DNA of 64,000 nt, taken from assembly GCF_001713455.1 (NCBI RefSeq), contig NZ_CP016464.1, forward strand, positions 4,326,001 through 4,390,000, read 5' to 3'. The DNA is from Bosea sp. RAC05 (lineage in GTDB: Bacteria > Pseudomonadota > Alphaproteobacteria > Rhizobiales > Beijerinckiaceae). Below, piece by piece: positions 47,505 through 57,268 of this stretch. Position 1 is the stretch's first letter. Each line of letters begins with the position of its first letter. The notes below the pieces were generated by a model. That model saw only the letters and a list, made by a program, of their open reading frames with translations, did no database searches and was not told the origin of the DNA. Both the position numbers and the translations under genes were made by a program.

Positions 47505-48350
47505 ATGATGATCCTGACCCGCCTCCTCGGCCTCGCCCTCGCCGTCTATCTCGCTGTCCTCGGGCTGCTCTTCGTCCGGCAGCGCGATCTGGTCTTTCCG
47601 CGCAATCCGGCCCGGGCCGACCTCGCCGCCGCCGGGCTGCCCGCGGCCGAAGAACTGACCCTGACCGCCGCCGATGGCGAGCGCCTTGTCGCCTGGGCGG
47701 TGCCGCCACGCTCGGGCAAGCCGGTGATCCTCTATTTCCACGGCAATGCCGGCCATCTCGGCAGCCCCGGCCGCGTCGCCCGCTTCCGCGCCCTGACGGA
47801 GGACGGCAGCGGCCTGCTCGCCGTCAGCTACCGCGGCTATGGCGGCTCGACGGGCCGCCCCAGCGAAGCGGGGCTGCATCTCGACGCCCGCGCCGCCTAT
47901 GGCTTCGCCGCCGAGCGCTTCGGCGCGGCGCAGCTGATCGGCTACGGCGAATCGCTGGGAACCGGCGTGGTGCTGAAGCTCGCAGCCGAGGCGCCGCTGG
48001 CGGCCGTCGTGCTGGAGGCGCCCTATCTCTCCACCGTCGCGGTGGCGCAGGGGATCTATCCTTACGTGCCCGTGTCCTGGCTGATGCTCGACAGCTTCCG
48101 CTCGGACACGGTGATAGGCGCGGTGAGGGCGCCGCTGCTGGTGCTGCATGGCGAGCGGGACCGGGTCATCCCCTTCGCCCAGGGCGAGGCCCTCTTCGGC
48201 CTCGCCAACGCCCCCAAGCGCTTCCTGCGCTTCCCCAAAGGCGGGCATGAGGATCTGCCGGCGCATGGCTCGCTGCCCGAGGTCCGGCGCTTCCTCGCCG
48301 AGGTGACGCGCGGGGCCGTCCAGGCGGCGGAAAGCCGCACGATCGAGTGA
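47505..48350 (+). CDS. Membrane-anchored alpha/beta hydrolase
   Basis: A 281-residue protein with an N-terminal hydrophobic helix (ILTRLLGLALAVYLAVLGLLF). The hydrolase has VILYFHGNAGHLGSPGR (oxyanion region, about 76-92), nucleophile GYGESLGTG (Ser about 151), and catalytic His in GGHEDLPAHG (about 247). It resembles the ABHD/YfhR-like 'serine hydrolase' group in bacteria. Substrate unknown. Confidence 0.87.
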   Translation: MMILTRLLGLALAVYLAVLGLLFVRQRDLVFPRNPARADLAAAGLPAAEELTLTAADGERLVAWAVPPRSGKPVILYFHGNAGHLGSPGRVARFRALTEDGSGLLAVSYRGYGGSTGRPSEAGLHLDARAAYGFAAERFGAAQLIGYGESLGTGVVLKLAAEAPLAAVVLEAPYLSTVAVAQGIYPYVPVSWLMLDSFRSDTVIGAVRAPLLVLHGERDRVIPFAQGEALFGLANAPKRFLRFPKGGHEDLPAHGSLPEVRRFLAEVTRGAVQAAESRTIE

Positions 48351-49211
48351 TCAGCTGCGGAACAGCCCGCCGCCGCCGCCGAGACGGCCCTGCCCGGCGC
48401 GCGCGGCCGCATTGTTGCCGTCCAGCCCCAGCGCCCGCTGGTAGCTCTGCGAGGCTTCCGAGCGCTGGCCGAGCTTCTCCTGCGCGAAGCCGCGACCGGC
48501 CCAGGCATCGGCGTTGCGGTTGTCGACATTGAGCGCGGCGGTGAAATCCTCGAGCGCCGAATCGTACTTGCCGATGGCGTTCAGGCTCTGCCCGCGGGCG
48601 ATATAGGGCGGCGCGTTGTAGGGATTGCGGTCGATCACCGAATCGAAATCCGAGATCGCATACTGGTGCTGGCCCTCGCGCTGGTAGACCAGCCCGCGCG
48701 CATGAAAGGCTTCCGCCGATTCCGGATTGAGGCGGATCGCGGTGTTGAGGTCGGCCAGCGCCTGCGGGCTGTTGCCCTGAGCCCGCAGCAGATTGGCCCG
48801 CGCGATGAAGGCCGGCGCATAGTTCGGCGCGACGCTCGTCGCCTTGTTGAAATCGGCCAGCGCGGCATCGTTGCGGCCGCTCTGGCGCAGCGCCAGGCCG
48901 CGATTGGTGTAGGCCGAAGCGAGGTTGGGATCGAGCTGCACCGCCTTGGTGAAGTCGGCGATCGCATCCGAGAAGCGGCCGACGCGGGCATAGGCCGCGC
49001 CGCGCGTGTTGTAGGCGCCGGGATCGTTGGGGTTGCGGGCGATGACCTCGCTCAGCGAGCCGATGTTGACGCTGGCCTCGGCCGCCGAGGCGGTGTCGAG
49101 TTCGGCGATCGGCTGGGCCGTCATGGTCGAAACGGTGTCGCAACCCGCCAGCGCCACCGCCAGGCCCGCCGCCGCAAGCCAGTTCCTGCCACGCATCATG
49201 CTTCGCCTCAT
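48351..49211 (-). CDS. TPR lipoprotein
   Basis: A 286-residue lipoprotein with signal and lipobox LAVALAGC (Cys about 24). It has six or more TPR units from about 55 to 265, for example SDAIADFTKAVQLDPNLASA and YAISDFDSVIDRNPYNAPPY, and a Gly-rich tail. It resembles NlpI-like or Pil-associated outer-membrane lipoprotein scaffolds. It is convergent with the alpha/beta hydrolase, with no base between the stops. Confidence 0.87.
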   Translation of the reverse strand: MRRSMMRGRNWLAAAGLAVALAGCDTVSTMTAQPIAELDTASAAEASVNIGSLSEVIARNPNDPGAYNTRGAAYARVGRFSDAIADFTKAVQLDPNLASAYTNRGLALRQSGRNDAALADFNKATSVAPNYAPAFIARANLLRAQGNSPQALADLNTAIRLNPESAEAFHARGLVYQREGQHQYAISDFDSVIDRNPYNAPPYIARGQSLNAIGKYDSALEDFTAALNVDNRNADAWAGRGFAQEKLGQRSEASQSYQRALGLDGNNAAARAGQGRLGGGGGLFRS

Positions 49212-49340
49212 CGGTCCGGTTTCGTGCCTCGTCCGCCGCGCCGACCCATCCGGATCGACGCCGCCTCGTCGCGCTCCCCAACCGACAGCGCTCCGCTGAG
49301 GAAAGCGCCCGCTTGTGACAAGAGTTGGTTAACGCCGCCG

Positions 49341-49375
49341 GAAAAGCAACAGCGCCCGGAGACGGCTCCAGGCGC
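49341..49375 (-). terminator. Rho-independent terminator of rpsU
   Basis: On the minus strand: stem GCGCCTGGAG / CTCCGGGCGC (one mismatch), then TGTTGCTTTTCC, about 60 nt past the rpsU stop. Confidence 0.75.
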
Positions 49376-49431
49376 AGTCGGGTCTTTTCAGATCATCGAG
49401 GGCGGGCGAAACGCCGCAGCCCTGGCGAGGA

Positions 49432-49665
49432 TCAGGGGCGCTTCGGCTTCACCGGCGCCGGCAGCAGGCCTTCGCGCTGGAGCTTCTTGCGCTGCAGCTT
49501 GCGGGCGCGACGAACGGCTTCCGCCTTCTCGCGGGCCTTCTTCTCGGAGGGCTTCTCGTAATGGCCGCGGAGCTTCATCTCGCGGAAGACGCCTTCGCGC
49601 TGCAGCTTCTTCTTGAGAGCGCGGAGAGCCTGATCGACGTTGTTGTCGCGAACGAGAACCTGCAC
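49432..49665 (-). CDS. rpsU: 30S ribosomal protein S21
   Basis: A 77-residue bS21 beginning [20 protein letters not shown], with [21 protein letters not shown] and a strongly basic C-terminus. Length is normal for Alphaproteobacteria. Monocistronic, ending in a hairpin terminator. Confidence 0.97.
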   Translation of the reverse strand: MQVLVRDNNVDQALRALKKKLQREGVFREMKLRGHYEKPSEKKAREKAEAVRRARKLQRKKLQREGLLPAPVKPKRP

Positions 49666-49794
49666 GTGAGTGTCCGTCTTTAGCGGGTTGGTCTAATAAG
49701 GGTGGACGGAGGATCGGCGAAGCAGACCCTTCGAAGGTTCGTGCGGATAACAGAAAAGCCTGCGGCTGTCCACGCCGCCAAACCGGGAAAATCG

Positions 49795-50226
49795 ATGACA
49801 AACGCCGGCCCCGAGCAGCCCCATGATTCCGAGGTCGAACGGCGCATCATGATTCTCGCCAACGACCTCGCCATCCCCGCCTGGCAGCGCGTCGAGCAGG
49901 CCTATGCCAAGGGCGCGACCTTCCTCGAGGCCAAGCATGCCGTGCTGGAGGCCGATCTCGCCAGCCTCGCCGGCACGACCGATGAGGCGATCCTCGACCG
50001 GCTGGTGCAGCTGATCATGCAGACGCCGCCCTCGGCCCTGCGGCCGGCCGCACGCCAGCGCCATCGCAAGATCGTGCTGGAGCGGCTGATGGAGCCCTAT
50101 CGCGCAAGCGGCGGCGCCGAGCCCGGCGCCTTCGCCCTGTTCCTCTACCGCAAGCTCGGCATCGTCCCGGGCCCGCTGAAGGCGTTCTGGCTGGCGCGCG
50201 GCGAGCCGCTGCAGCGGGTGCTCTGA
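49795..50226 (+). CDS. Conserved hypothetical soluble protein
   Basis: A 143-residue protein, probably all helical: IMILANDLAIPAWQRVEQA, EAKHAVLEADLASLAG, AILDRLVQLIMQTPP. It contains no motif I recognise. The ATG at 49795 is preferred to an upstream frame because of its position and composition. It converges with purK, 6 bp apart. Confidence 0.6.
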   Translation: MTNAGPEQPHDSEVERRIMILANDLAIPAWQRVEQAYAKGATFLEAKHAVLEADLASLAGTTDEAILDRLVQLIMQTPPSALRPAARQRHRKIVLERLMEPYRASGGAEPGAFALFLYRKLGIVPGPLKAFWLARGEPLQRVL

Positions 50227-50232
50227 GCCGCC

Positions 50233-51339
50233 TCAGCCCTGCTCGGGGACAACCCGCGTGACATGGCCCATCTTGCGCCCCGGACGGGCCTCGCGCTTGC
50301 CGTAGAGATGCAGATGCGCGCCGGGCTCGGCCAGGAGTTCGCGCCAGCGCAGCGCGGCGTCGCCGATCAGGTTCTCCATCTCGACACGGCCGCGACGGGC
50401 GGCCGAGCCCAGCGGGAAGCCGCAGACGGCCCGGACATGCTGGTGGAACTGCGAGGTCTGGGCCCCCTCGCTGGTCCAGTGGCCGGAGTTGTGGACGCGC
50501 GGCGCGATCTCGTTGACGACGACGCTCTCGCTTGGCCCCTCGCCGACGACGAACATCTCGACCGCGAAGACGCCGACATAGCCGAGCGCCGCACCGATCC
50601 GCCGTGCCGCCTCGATGGCGGCGGCCTCCGTCGCCGCCGAGACCTGCGCCGGGATGCGGGTGAAGGCGAGGATATGGTCGCGATGCTCGTTCTCGCAGAG
50701 ATCGAATGCCGCGAAGCTGCCATCCGTGCCGCGCGCCGCCACGACCGAGACCTCGCGGGCGAAGCTGACGAAGCCCTCCAGCACCGCAGGCTGACGGCCG
50801 ATCGCCTCATAGGCTTCCGCGAGATCGGTCCCGGGCAGGATCTTGACCTGGCCCTTGCCGTCATAGCCGAAGCGGCGGGTCTTCAGCACGCAAGGCCGCC
50901 CGAGCGCGGCGACCGCATCCTCGAGATCCGCCAGCGAGTCCACCGCACGGAAGGGCGCCACCGTCAGCCCCTGCTCGGAGACGAAGCGCTTCTCGCTCAG
51001 CCGGTCCTGCGTCACCGCCAGCGCATGCGCGCCCGGATGCAGCGGCTTGCGGGCGGCGAGGAAGGCCGCGGTTGCCGCCGGTACGTTCTCGAATTCATAG
51101 GTCACGACATCGACGGCATCCGCGAAACGGGCGAGCGCCGCCTCGTCCTCGTAAGGAGCCACCGTCTTCGCCGCCGCCACGTCGAAGGCCGGGTTCTCGG
51201 GCTCGGGCGCGAAGATATGGCTGGCGACGCCGAGATCGGCCGCGGCGAGTGCGATCATCCGGGCGAGCTGGCCGCCGCCGAGGATGCCGAGCACGGCGCC
51301 GGGCGCCAGCGGCCGCCCCTCGACCACCGGCGCGCTCAC
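50233..51339 (-). CDS. purK: 5-(carboxyamino)imidazole ribonucleotide synthase
   Basis: A 368-residue ATP-grasp enzyme. [21 protein letters not shown] (about 18-38) is the nucleotide start, [10 protein letters not shown] lies at about 78-88, the ATP-grasp body has [15 protein letters not shown] (about 153-167), and the metal region is [16 protein letters not shown] (about 266-281). It carboxylates AIR with bicarbonate and ATP in purine synthesis. Its ATG overlaps the purE stop by 4 nt. Confidence 0.96.
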   Translation of the reverse strand: MSAPVVEGRPLAPGAVLGILGGGQLARMIALAAADLGVASHIFAPEPENPAFDVAAAKTVAPYEDEAALARFADAVDVVTYEFENVPAATAAFLAARKPLHPGAHALAVTQDRLSEKRFVSEQGLTVAPFRAVDSLADLEDAVAALGRPCVLKTRRFGYDGKGQVKILPGTDLAEAYEAIGRQPAVLEGFVSFAREVSVVAARGTDGSFAAFDLCENEHRDHILAFTRIPAQVSAATEAAAIEAARRIGAALGYVGVFAVEMFVVGEGPSESVVVNEIAPRVHNSGHWTSEGAQTSQFHQHVRAVCGFPLGSAARRGRVEMENLIGDAALRWRELLAEPGAHLHLYGKREARPGRKMGHVTRVVPEQG

Positions 51340-51836
51340 GCCTCGTCCTTCACGGGGCGTTCCGCGATCGCCGCGCTCTGGCGGGCGCGATAGGCGTCGA
51401 GCCGCTCCGCCAGGCCCTCGTCCGACAGCGCCAGCACGGCGGCTGCTAGCAGCGCCGCATTGACCGCGCCGGCCCGGCCGATGGCGAGCGTGCCGACCGG
51501 GATGCCCGCCGGCATCTGCACGATCGAGAGCAGCGAGTCCTGCCCCGACAGCGCCTTGGATTCGACGGGAACGCCGAAGACCGGCAGCGGCGTCAGCGAC
51601 GCCGTCATGCCCGGCAGATGCGCCGCGCCGCCTGCCCCCGCGATCACCACCTTGAAGCCTTCCGCCTTGGCGCCGGTCGCGAACTCGACCATGCGCTGCG
51701 GCGTGCGATGGGCGGAGACGATGCGGTCGTCATGGCCGATGCCGAGCGCATCGAGCGTCTCGGCGGCATGGCGCATGGTCGCCCAGTCGGACTGGCTGCC
51801 CATGATGATGGCGACGGGCGCGGAGGTGGTGGCCAT
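51336..51836 (-). CDS. purE: 5-(carboxyamino)imidazole ribonucleotide mutase
   Basis: A 166-residue mutase with the N-terminal [19 protein letters not shown] (about 10-28), [10 protein letters not shown] (about 40-49), [12 protein letters not shown] (about 66-77) and [19 protein letters not shown] (about 102-120). It forms the CAIR used by PurC. The start at 51836 is preferred to a longer frame. Paired with purK in the usual order. Confidence 0.96.
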   Translation of the reverse strand: MATTSAPVAIIMGSQSDWATMRHAAETLDALGIGHDDRIVSAHRTPQRMVEFATGAKAEGFKVVIAGAGGAAHLPGMTASLTPLPVFGVPVESKALSGQDSLLSIVQMPAGIPVGTLAIGRAGAVNAALLAAAVLALSDEGLAERLDAYRARQSAAIAERPVKDEA

Positions 51837-51957
51837 GGCGGGAAGCGCTTCCGGAAACGCTGGACGGGAAGCGCGCGATCTAGACTGCCCCGTGCCGCAC
51901 AAGCAAGCGCCGAATCGGGAAAGGGACCGAATCCAGCGATCCACCCCCGGCAACAGC

Positions 51958-52068
51958 CGCGTCATCCTGGGGCGACCGCAGGTCGTCCCGGGATCCATCA
52001 TAGGGCATCGACGGAGCCTTATGATGGATCCCGGCCTGCGCGGCTGCGCCGCTTGTCCAGATGACGCT
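51958..52068. repeat. Palindromic intergenic repeat between purE and the ABC1 gene
   Basis: Outer arms GCGTCATCCTGG and CCAGATGACGC enclose inner arms CCCGGGATCCATCAT (51988-52002) and ATGATGGATCCCGG (52021-52034). This is the 'gtcatcctggg...tgatggatccc' palindrome common in Hyphomicrobiales, distinct in sequence from the family A repeat. Confidence 0.75.
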
Positions 52069-52094
52069 ATGTTTCAGCGCGGCAGTGTCGGGCC

Positions 52095-53462
52095 CTAAGC
52101 CGTCGCCACCAGCCCCGCCCGCGCCAGCGCCGAGGCCTGGTCGGCCGCCACCGTCTCGATCTGGAAACCCTCGATCTCGGCCTCGAACAGCCGGTGGAAG
52201 TTCAGTTCCGCATCGAGATGCAGGAACACCCCGCCGAGCCCGATCGCGGCGCGGTCCATGAAGACGAATTCGCGCGGCACGGTCACCGGCCCGCGCTTCT
52301 TCAGCGCCTGATGCACCTCGAAGGCCTGGCGGCGGCCATATTCGGCCGGGCTGACATCCTCGGCGATGCGGCGCGTCCGGTCCTCCAGCAGCGGCCCGTA
52401 GATGAAGCGCGCCCAGATGTTGAGCGTGTCGACCAGCTCCTTCGTCAGCCCCTTGAAGCCCCAGACCTCATAGGCATGGACGACGCGCGCCTCGTCGCCC
52501 TCCAGCAGGCCGCGATAGAGATCGACGACCCCGCCCACGAAAGACGGCGGGAAGATGCGGATGCAGCCATAGTCCAGCAGGTTGATGCCCTGCGGGGCGC
52601 CGTCCTCCGAGAAGACCGTGTAATTGCCGAGATGCGGGTCGCCATGGATGATGCCGTGATGGCTGAAGGGCCGCCACCAGGCCTTGAACATCGCCGTCGA
52701 GATCCGGTCGCGCGCCTGCTGCTCGTCCTGCTTGTGAGTGAGGATGCCGTCGCCCTCGAGCCAGTGCATGGTCAGCAGCCGCTTCGTCGAGAGCGAGGTC
52801 TCCAGCGCCGGCACGCGGATCTCCGGCGTCTGCGCCAGCACCTCCCGATAGAGCGCGATATGCTTGGCCTCGCGCTGGTAGTCGAGCTCCTCGCGGACGC
52901 GCGCGCCGATCTCGGTGGCGATCTCGCTGGTGTCGATCACCGGGTCCATGCGCCGGTGCAGCGCAAACAGGATGTCGAGCTGCGAGATGTCGGCCTCAAC
53001 GGCCGATTCCATATCCGGATATTGCAGCTTGCAGGCGAGCGCGACGCCCTCCAGCGTCGTCGCCCGATGCACCTGCCCCAGCGAGGCCGCCGCCGCCGGC
53101 TGCAGATCGAAGGAGCCGAAGCGCTCGCGCCATTGCGGCCCGAGCTCCGCCATCATCCGGCGCTTGACGAAGGCCGCGCCCATCGGCGGCGCCTGCGACT
53201 GCAGCTTCTGCAGTTCGGCGGCATATTCCGGCGGCACGACATCGGGGATCGTGGCGACGAGCTGCGCCACCTTCATGATCGGGCCCTTCAGCCCCCCCAG
53301 CGCCTTGGCCAGCGCCTCGGCATTGGAGGCGTTGCGCCCCTCCATCCCGAACAGCCGGGCGCCCGCAATCCGCGCCGCCACCCCGCCGACATTGGCCCCG
53401 ACACGCACATAGCGCACTGCCCGGGCAGAAAAGCGGTTGGCTTCGGAGTCGCGGTCGGACAT
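52095..53462 (-). CDS. ABC1/UbiB-family atypical kinase (AarF-like)
   Basis: A 455-residue protein of the UbiB/ADCK family. Signature elements are KxGQ-like IMKVAQLVATIPD (about 61-73), the Ala-rich loop AAAASLGQVHRATTLEGV (about 124-141), and the ATP and metal residues in HGIIHGDPHLGNYTVF (about 273-288) and LLDYGCIRIFP (about 297-307). Relatives support ubiquinone synthesis. A GxxxG-poor C-terminus and no membrane helix suggest the soluble ABC1 subgroup. Confidence 0.87.
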   Translation of the reverse strand: MSDRDSEANRFSARAVRYVRVGANVGGVAARIAGARLFGMEGRNASNAEALAKALGGLKGPIMKVAQLVATIPDVVPPEYAAELQKLQSQAPPMGAAFVKRRMMAELGPQWRERFGSFDLQPAAAASLGQVHRATTLEGVALACKLQYPDMESAVEADISQLDILFALHRRMDPVIDTSEIATEIGARVREELDYQREAKHIALYREVLAQTPEIRVPALETSLSTKRLLTMHWLEGDGILTHKQDEQQARDRISTAMFKAWWRPFSHHGIIHGDPHLGNYTVFSEDGAPQGINLLDYGCIRIFPPSFVGGVVDLYRGLLEGDEARVVHAYEVWGFKGLTKELVDTLNIWARFIYGPLLEDRTRRIAEDVSPAEYGRRQAFEVHQALKKRGPVTVPREFVFMDRAAIGLGGVFLHLDAELNFHRLFEAEIEGFQIETVAADQASALARAGLVATA

Positions 53463-53942
53463 GGGGCGGGGCGCTTTCGGGGGCGGGCTGGGCTCCTATG
53501 TAGGGTGGCGTCGTCCCGGGGCCAATGCGGCGGGTGGTCTCGCGGGGCGAGAGGATGGCAGATGGGGGGGGGGGGGCGGTAGTCTGGCCCTGACATTCGC
53601 GAATGGGTGCTTCTGGCCCAAAACCGACTCTGCCGACGGCTGCTGTCAGGCGGCTTGATCGTGCCGCCCAAGCCACCAAGGCGAGGCGAATTCGCGTAGT
53701 GTATGGCAGATCGCCATCTGCAAACCGTCATCCTTATCCATTTTTTCGCCCAATATTGTGGGCACGAGAGAAGATTATGATCTATTATACAGCATAACAT
53801 CTCAATATAATAACATCAACGATGAGATATAATATTATGTAGACTGAAATAAATCAGCAAAATGTAATTATGCATATGAAGATTAAGTTATTGTATTTGA
53901 TTATTTGAAATAAATAAAAATGATATTTTATATTGAATCTAA
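53463..53942. other. Low-complexity, AT-rich accessory spacer
   Basis: About 480 bp without a convincing gene. It contains a 13-G run at 53564-53576. From 53740 to 53942 the DNA is strongly AT-rich, unlike anything else in the window. A degenerate copy of the 'GTCGGTTTTGGGCC...CATTC' type intergenic element appears on the minus strand near 53600-53640. Confidence 0.7.
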
Positions 53943-54734
53943 TTAACTGCGGATCACGCTCAATTTTGGCACAGAATAGCCGGCAACCAAATTTTTTAGC
54001 ATATCAGCAGTCTCAATGCTGCTGCAATTTACGATCAATGACCAAATTTCACCAGCGACGTGAAGTAGAATATCCTCGACTGAATCTGAACCAATTCTAT
54101 TAAAATCGAAGCTCACTTTTGTAGCGATCATTTCATTTTCGACTTGAAATGAAGCGAGGCGATCAACAATCATTTGCAGAGACGCCCGCACATCGGCCGA
54201 GTCACAAAGGCGAGCAGCCAAGAGAGTTCCTTCAGCAGTCAGGGATAACATTCGGCGCATCAGGATTTCACGGTCGAGCGTGTTCATAGCTGGTACGCTC
54301 CGCCTAAGGCGTCCCGAGAATTCCGCTTTCTTGGCGGCGTCGCCTACTCTGATGACGGGCGGTTCCCGCTCAGGAACAGAAAGAGGCGAGAAGAACTCCA
54401 GGTCACACGCAGTGCCACTGCACCAAACCCTCTGGGCGCTTATCTCTACCGTGACGAATCGGCCTGTCGCGATGCGAATCTGAGCAGGTTCAGCATCGTA
54501 GAACCCCTGCGTATCCAGCAGCCAAAGCCGGCGATCTCGTTGCGGGTTGCTAACGGCTGACCCGTCCGAGACGAGGTTCTTGTGTTCGATCTCAGCCCAA
54601 ACCCGCTCGATGAGCTTGAGATAACTCTCGTTTGTAGTGACGTAGAACGAGTCGTAAAGGCCGACTGTCGAGAGGCAGGCTGGGATAGCCGATCTCTGGA
54701 CGATGTCGATCGTGAGAGAGTGTGTGGTGAACAT
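53943..54734 (-). CDS. Orphan protein of unknown function in AT-rich patch
   Basis: A 263-residue soluble protein that I do not recognise. It opens FTTHSLTIDIVQRSAIPACL, then LYDSFYVTTNESYLKLIERVWAE. A middle segment has AQRVWCSGTACDLEFFSPLS, and the last 100 residues are helical with repeated SLQMIVDRLASFQ and ILLHVAGEIWSLIVN. Codons are much less GC-biased than in neighbours, and AT-rich DNA lies just downstream, suggesting recent acquisition. The ATG at 54734 is chosen because the upstream extension has the composition of non-coding DNA. It sits 116 nt after the chemoreceptor gene on the same strand. Confidence 0.6.
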   Translation of the reverse strand: MFTTHSLTIDIVQRSAIPACLSTVGLYDSFYVTTNESYLKLIERVWAEIEHKNLVSDGSAVSNPQRDRRLWLLDTQGFYDAEPAQIRIATGRFVTVEISAQRVWCSGTACDLEFFSPLSVPEREPPVIRVGDAAKKAEFSGRLRRSVPAMNTLDREILMRRMLSLTAEGTLLAARLCDSADVRASLQMIVDRLASFQVENEMIATKVSFDFNRIGSDSVEDILLHVAGEIWSLIVNCSSIETADMLKNLVAGYSVPKLSVIRS

Positions 54735-54796
54735 TCGACCTGGCCTCGACACATTTTGTTGGCGACCATAAAGCTCTGATCCATTGGCTAGTCCCA

Positions 54797-54823
54797 GCGC
54801 GCCCCGACGGAGGGGGGGCGCGC
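54797..54823 (-). terminator. GC-rich terminator hairpin after the chemoreceptor gene
   Basis: Stem GCGCGCCCC / GGGGCGCGC around a CCCTCCGTC loop, 28 nt past the stop of the chemoreceptor. No U tract. Confidence 0.55.
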
Positions 54824-54850
54824 TTCCCGTGGGCGACGGGCGGGACCGGC

Positions 54851-57268
54851 TCAGAACTCTTCCCAGCCGCTGTCGCCGGCGCGGCTGTTGGCGACCTTCC
54901 GAGGTGCAGGGTTGGCACTCGTGGAGGATGGGCTGGCAGTCCTGCGCTTCATCGCGACGATCGCTTGGATGACATGGCTCGACGCGTTGCTGTAGGGGCT
55001 GGTCGCAGACAGAGCGATGTCTTCCGAAACCGTCTCTCCGGCATCGGCACGACGCACGATATCGGCGGCCGTCCGGTGAAACGCGGCGTGGGCGCTTTTC
55101 AGCTCCGCATACTCTTTGGCCCCTGCCATGTTGCGCCCGGGCCCATGGATCCAGCACCCGAGTTCGCATACGTCGTCGCGCGCGACCTCGACGGCGCGCA
55201 AGGTCTGGTCAGGCCGCCGGATATATGCGCCCAGCTTCATCTTCCAGTCCGAATGCGCGCGAACCGCACGGTCGAAATCGAACGCTTCGGTCATGATTTT
55301 GGCGGGAGCGACGGCCGGCGCGGCGGCGCGGGGTGCCGGCGCCCTCGTCTGGCTGAAGGCGACTTCCGCGAGCTGGCGCAGGCGCGCCGGTTCAGGCGCG
55401 ACGGGCCGCGGCGCGGGAGCGCTGCCGGCCCGGCCGTCGTCCGGCCCGGTCTTGAAGGCGGCGACGAGATCGTTGAGCTGGGCGATCTTGCCCGAGAGCG
55501 AACCGGCCGAGGCAGCGCTCTGTTCGGCCAGCGCGGCATTCTGCTGTGTCATCTCGTCGAGATGGGCGACGGCCTGGCTCATCTCATCGATGCCGTTGGC
55601 CTGTTCGCCCGAGGCGGCGGAGATATCGGCGATCGTCGCGGCGACCTTCTGCGAGGCCGCGAGGATACGGTCGAGCGACTCACCGGCCTGACGCACCAGC
55701 TTCACGCCCTCGCCCACCTCCATGTTCGAGGACGAGATCAGCGCCGAGATGTCCTTGGCTGCTTCGCCCGAACGCTGCGCCAGGGTGCGAACCTCAGATG
55801 CGACAACGGCGAAGCCCTTGCCGGCATCGCCAGCCCGCGCCGCCTCGACGGCCGCGTTCAGCGCCAGCAGGTTGGTCTGGAAGGCGATGTCGTCGATCAC
55901 CCGGATGATGTCGGAGATCTTGGTCGAGGCGTCCTCGATGCGCGCCATGGCCTCGACCGCCTTGCCGGCGATCGTCCCGCCTGCCTGAGCAGCCTGCTTC
56001 GCCTCATCGGCAACAGCGGCGGCCTGACGCGACGCCTGGGCGGAAGCCTTCACCGAGGCTGCGAGTTCTTCCGTCGTGGCAGCCGTCTCCTCCAGGCTCG
56101 AGGCCTGCTCTTCGGTGCGCTTGGACAGATCGGCAGCGCCCGTGGTGATTTCGCGGGCGGCCAGCCCAACATCGGCCGAGGTCGCCTGGATCATGCCGAC
56201 CATCCCGCTCAAGCGGTCGACCATCACGTTGAAATCGTCCCGCAGCTTCAGATAATCCGCCGGCACCGGAGCCTCGATCCGGCAGGTCAGATCGCCCTGA
56301 GCGAGCCGCTGCAGCCCGGATGCGAGGAGATCGACGATCTGCTCCTGCTGGCGGGCGCCGTCGAGTTGCTCCTTGACCGTCCGGGCCCGCTGCTCATCGG
56401 TCGAAAGCCGCTCGTCCTCGGCCGCCTGGCGCGCCGCCGCGGCCTCGGATTCCATCGTCCGCATCGCCAGCGCATTGCTGCGGAAAATCTGCAGCGCCTT
56501 CGCCATGGCGCCGACTTCATCGGCCCGATCGCTATGGGGCACGCTCGCCTGGAGATCGCCATTCGCGAACTGGGTCATGACCTGGGTGAGGCCACTCAAC
56601 GGCCGGATTGCGCGAATCGACCACCACGCGAAGGCAAGGCCGATCAGCAGCGCCGAACCCAGCAGAAGCAGCGTCATCGCCGTGAAGTTCGCGGAGACGC
56701 CGCGCACGCTCTGGCCGAGCTTCTGGTTGTTGGCCTCCTGGAGATCGATGAACTGGTTGATGCGCGCCAGCCATTCGGTGAAGAGCGGACGCGCCTCCGC
56801 CATCATCACCTGCTTGGCCTGCGCCACATCGCCGGCCTTGCGCAGGGCAATGACGCGCTCCGAGACGGGAAGAGTCTTGGCTTCGGTCGCCTTGATGCTC
56901 GCGAGGATGCGCGCCTCATCAGGCGAGACCTGCGTGGGGTCTGCAAGCATCCGATCCAGAGACACAGCCGACTGGCGATAGGCTTCGGCCAGGCGCTCGA
57001 TGTCAGCGACATTCGCCTGCACATCGGCAGCACTGTCCACGAGCGTGACGTCGCGCAGGCTGATCGCGCGATCATGAACGCTGCCGCGGAAATTGATCGC
57101 GAAGCGCTGCTTGACCGAATTCAGATCATTGATGGTCGTCAGGCCCCGATTGATCAGGTCGACCCGGTTGATGCTGATGAACCCGAGCACGGCTGCAAGG
57201 ATCAGCGTCGCTGAAAATCCGATCATGACACGATGAACAATACGTGTCCGTTGAATTGCCGACAACAT
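54851..57268 (-). CDS. Transmembrane methyl-accepting chemotaxis protein with CZB domain
   Basis: An 805-residue receptor. Membrane helices lie at about 12-32 and 191-213 with a periplasmic four-helix-bundle-type sensor between. Two HAMP regions follow (about 215-270 and 300-360), then a signalling coil with the tip [22 protein letters not shown]-terminal zinc-binding CZB domain starts about 660 ([27 protein letters not shown]). The end, GDSGWEEF, is a WxxF-type tether for CheR/CheB. It is predicted to sense zinc-related or oxidant signals through CZB in addition to its periplasmic ligand. Other che genes are absent. Confidence 0.93.
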   Translation of the reverse strand: MLSAIQRTRIVHRVMIGFSATLILAAVLGFISINRVDLINRGLTTINDLNSVKQRFAINFRGSVHDRAISLRDVTLVDSAADVQANVADIERLAEAYRQSAVSLDRMLADPTQVSPDEARILASIKATEAKTLPVSERVIALRKAGDVAQAKQVMMAEARPLFTEWLARINQFIDLQEANNQKLGQSVRGVSANFTAMTLLLLGSALLIGLAFAWWSIRAIRPLSGLTQVMTQFANGDLQASVPHSDRADEVGAMAKALQIFRSNALAMRTMESEAAAARQAAEDERLSTDEQRARTVKEQLDGARQQEQIVDLLASGLQRLAQGDLTCRIEAPVPADYLKLRDDFNVMVDRLSGMVGMIQATSADVGLAAREITTGAADLSKRTEEQASSLEETAATTEELAASVKASAQASRQAAAVADEAKQAAQAGGTIAGKAVEAMARIEDASTKISDIIRVIDDIAFQTNLLALNAAVEAARAGDAGKGFAVVASEVRTLAQRSGEAAKDISALISSSNMEVGEGVKLVRQAGESLDRILAASQKVAATIADISAASGEQANGIDEMSQAVAHLDEMTQQNAALAEQSAASAGSLSGKIAQLNDLVAAFKTGPDDGRAGSAPAPRPVAPEPARLRQLAEVAFSQTRAPAPRAAAPAVAPAKIMTEAFDFDRAVRAHSDWKMKLGAYIRRPDQTLRAVEVARDDVCELGCWIHGPGRNMAGAKEYAELKSAHAAFHRTAADIVRRADAGETVSEDIALSATSPYSNASSHVIQAIVAMKRRTASPSSTSANPAPRKVANSRAGDSGWEEF

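Noticed and set aside
53595..53700. Pair of degenerate elements (here and near 57900) that might mark the ends of a mobile island
   Set aside because: The two copies are too diverged and not clearly in a direct or inverted relation to call element ends.
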